Under the pieces are notes generated by a model. That model had not been told where the DNA came from and did no database searches. It saw nothing but the letters and a program-made list of their open reading frames with translations. 22,777 nucleotides of DNA, from NCBI GenBank assembly GCA_937894335.1, contig CALCRU010000066.1, positions 1 to 22,777 of the forward strand, given 5' to 3'. Source of the stretch: an uncultured Treponema sp. GTDB taxonomy: Bacteria; Spirochaetota; Spirochaetia; Treponematales; Treponemataceae. Below, piece after piece: positions 20,678 to 22,777 of the stretch (its first letter is position 1; the number at the start of each line of letters is the position of its first letter). The translations under genes were made by a program, and so were the position numbers.

Positions 20678-22648
20678 ATGAAAAACGCCAGATTTTGTTT
20701 TGCCTTTATAAGCCTGTGCTTTTTAGCCTCAGCATTTGTTTTTGCCCAATCCCATACTTCGGCTCAGGGGCATGACGGTTCTGTTACAGCCCTGTGCGAT
20801 GCTGGTGACGGAACATTTTTTTCTGCAGGTCAGGACGGATTCGTCATTCGATGGAATGCAGACGGAAGTGGCGAACACTATCAGATGAGCGACCTTACCA
20901 TAAAGCTGATTGCCTACAATGCAGGCACTAACGATGTTGCCATTTACGAAACTGATGGAGCCTCTGTAAACCGCATAAGCGTGTGGAACTGGTCAACATT
21001 TACCAAACGCTACAGCAAGAGGTTTTCGGATACGGTAACAGCAGTGGCATTTTCTGCAAAGGGAACCTACCTTATGGTGGGAACTGCCGCCGTTAACGGA
21101 ACATATCTGTTCAACGCAAAAAGCGGACAAAAGAATAGAACTGTTTCTGAAGTGCCTACCCTTTCTTCAATGATTCGCTCCAGTGCCTCGGAAAAAACAG
21201 CAATCATGTATTCTTCCACAGGAGCCTTAAGCTACTACGATTTTACAAGCCACAAGCAGAAGGCAAAATTTACTACAGAATCTCGCCTTGAGCAGACGGT
21301 TCTGTTTGGAACTCCTTCTCAGGAAAACAGGTTTTTTGCAGGCGTAAAGGATAATTCCGTAATCATATCTGATGCAACCACAGGAAAAGCCATTGCAGTT
21401 TATGCCGCACGAAGCCCCTACATCTGCACATCAGGACTTCAGTCTCAGGACGGATTTTACTTTATTTCTAACGACGGAAAGGACTGGTCGCTCAAACTGG
21501 TTACAAACGAAACTCTAGAGGCCCAACTTACGGCTACTGGCTCAAAAGTTTACAGCCCAGCCCAACCTCTTGTAGTAAAAACATTTACAGGTCTTTCTTC
21601 CAAAGTGAATTTTACCGTTGTAGAAAAAGTTGGAAGAAACATAGTTATTGGAACAAACACCGGGGACATCTGCCTTATGACTGACATTCCCGAGTCTGAA
21701 AAGTACACCCTTTCTGCAATGACGGCAAAGACATACGAAAAAATCTACGACATTGCAAGCGATTCCGAAGGCTCTGTTTTGTACTGCCTTACCTACAATA
21801 CAGTCTACAGAACAGCCTACGATTCTGTTAACCCAGAAAAGGTTGCTGTAAACTCTCAAAATCAGACAAACTTCTGCATACATGGTCAGTCGGCTATACT
21901 TTGGAGCAAGGGAACAAAAAAGACAGTTCAGCAGGTTCTGCTTTCTGAAGACTCCGTTCCTCAGAGTCTTTTTACACCTACTTCAGACCTGCAGAATGTC
22001 CGCCTCTTTGGAGACAAGCTAGTTTACATTCAGGGCAACTCTTCCGTAGGCATGTTCAATCTGACCACAGGACGCAACACCGAAATATATTCAGGAACAT
22101 CAATTCAGGATGCAGTTCTTGTAAACGACAGTGAGCTTTATGTTGCAAAAACAAGTTCTGGTCAGAATGATTCGGCACTTATTTCTGTAAACATAGAAAC
22201 CATGGAAACAGTTCCCCTTAACATAGACGGAAGTGTCGTGTTCTCTCTAAGCTACGACTATGTTCCCGACTCAAAGGGTTCAACCCTTTATGGAGTTGTA
22301 ATTACAAACAGCGGAGAAGATTCCATAACGCGCGTATTTGCATTCAATACCATAAGCCACGGAATTTCCTACATACTCACTTACCCTGATGAAGATACAA
22401 CAGCATTTACATCGCTTAATTCACCTTCTCTCTTTACAAACATTGGAAAAAGCGTAGTCTATGCATGCAACATGAACACAAAGAAAACCATGCAATACAA
22501 ACGCTCAACTGCAATGGCTGTAAAGGCGGAACCAACAGCAGACAAACTGGCGGTTCTTAATTCCAACGGTAGCCTTACCTGGTACAACAGGAATACTCAA
22601 GCCGTACTTGCTAGTCGTCTGCTTACTGTGTATGGGGGATGGGAGTAG
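20678..22648 (+). CDS. Secreted WD40-like beta-propeller protein
   Basis: 656 residues with a cleavable signal peptide (ends VFAQ, about residue 24). The first repeat is clear: GHDGSVTALCDAGDGTFFSA then GQDGFVIRWN, the WD40 pattern of a Gly-His opening and a closing Trp. Later repeats are weaker but keep the strand rhythm (VIISDATTGKAIAV, LYCLTYNTVYRTAY, VGMFNLTTGRNTEIY). Propellers serve as protein-binding platforms; in the periplasm the partner is unknown. AGGAGA precedes the ATG. The gene stops at TAG, 22646-22648, one base before the IS terminus, and the chain ends abruptly at LLTVYGGWE. The C-terminus could thus be cut by the insertion, though the stop itself lies outside the IS. Confidence 0.78.
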   Translation: MKNARFCFAFISLCFLASAFVFAQSHTSAQGHDGSVTALCDAGDGTFFSAGQDGFVIRWNADGSGEHYQMSDLTIKLIAYNAGTNDVAIYETDGASVNRISVWNWSTFTKRYSKRFSDTVTAVAFSAKGTYLMVGTAAVNGTYLFNAKSGQKNRTVSEVPTLSSMIRSSASEKTAIMYSSTGALSYYDFTSHKQKAKFTTESRLEQTVLFGTPSQENRFFAGVKDNSVIISDATTGKAIAVYAARSPYICTSGLQSQDGFYFISNDGKDWSLKLVTNETLEAQLTATGSKVYSPAQPLVVKTFTGLSSKVNFTVVEKVGRNIVIGTNTGDICLMTDIPESEKYTLSAMTAKTYEKIYDIASDSEGSVLYCLTYNTVYRTAYDSVNPEKVAVNSQNQTNFCIHGQSAILWSKGTKKTVQQVLLSEDSVPQSLFTPTSDLQNVRLFGDKLVYIQGNSSVGMFNLTTGRNTEIYSGTSIQDAVLVNDSELYVAKTSSGQNDSALISVNIETMETVPLNIDGSVVFSLSYDYVPDSKGSTLYGVVITNSGEDSITRVFAFNTISHGISYILTYPDEDTTAFTSLNSPSLFTNIGKSVVYACNMNTKKTMQYKRSTAMAVKAEPTADKLAVLNSNGSLTWYNRNTQAVLASRLLTVYGGWE

Positions 22649-22777
22649 AGGGGCTGTCCCAAAAGTATGGAGCAGCCCCTATTATTTTAAATTTACAAGC
22701 GAATGCAAATCTGCTAAAATTCAAATATGAGCAGAGGCGTAAGCGATAAAATCACATACAAACCATATAACCAGGGC
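22649..22777 (+). mobile_element. Left end of an insertion sequence (partial)
   Basis: The terminal repeat (22650-22679) is itself a hairpin, and 22649-22690 is the exact reverse complement of 53-94 at the other end of the window. A transposase start lies at 22727. The element continues beyond the window. Confidence 0.65.
22727..22777 (+). CDS. Transposase, N-terminal fragment, probably IS1182 family
   Basis: Seventeen codons run open from ATG 22727 to the last base, giving MSRGVSDKITYKPYNQG. The ITYKPYNQ piece resembles the opening of IS1182-type DDE transposases, where it precedes a LLPPS-like motif, but that part is not in view. No strong Shine-Dalgarno is seen. With so few residues the family is a tentative call from memory; the position just inside an inverted terminal repeat supports a transposase. 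Confidence 0.5.
   Translation, partial: MSRGVSDKITYKPYNQG

Overview
The window looks like chromosomal DNA from a Treponema-type spirochete of moderate G+C content. Three things point there: the gene order rpsB-tsf-frr-uppS-cdsA-dxr-rseP, the many spirochete-style lipoproteins and periplasmic proteins, and the neighbouring rpmF-acpP-rnc block. This assignment comes from protein recognition and gene order only; no search was run.

Layout. (1) Positions 1-94 are probably the right end of an insertion sequence (IS), and 22649-22777 the left end of a second copy carrying the first 17 codons of a transposase, so the window runs from one copy to the next. (2) Positions 95-375 are a non-coding leader with hairpins, a rho-independent terminator, a good promoter and a thrice-repeated heptamer. 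(3) Positions 376-10048 hold five same-strand genes for the cell envelope: a membrane sensor with a SpoIIE/PP2C phosphatase output, two large fibronectin-III (FN3) repeat lipoproteins, a small lipocalin-like lipoprotein and a probable outer-membrane barrel. (4) Positions 10063-11964 are on the minus strand: rnc, acpP and rpmF, then coaD with its own promoter. (5) Positions 12071-13483 hold a lipoprotein that may be made from a leaderless mRNA and a secreted HEAT-repeat protein. A tRNA-Arg(CCG) follows on the minus strand, sharing a bidirectional terminator. (6) Positions 13689-20607 are housekeeping: maf, then rpsB-tsf behind a structured leader, then frr-uppS-cdsA-dxr-rseP packed with overlapping stops and starts. 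They cover nucleotide quality control, translation, undecaprenyl and phospholipid precursors, isoprenoids and intramembrane proteolysis. (7) Positions 20678-22648 encode a secreted beta-propeller protein that stops right at the IS boundary.

The least explained part is the 376-10048 block. A signalling phosphatase with a sugar-binding-like extracytoplasmic domain sits at the head of a run of adhesin-like lipoproteins and a barrel, behind a promoter with operator-like repeats. I read it as a candidate envelope sensing and display locus. No partner kinase or anti-sigma factor is encoded here, so its regulatory target is unknown. I found no CRISPR array, rRNA or phage gene.
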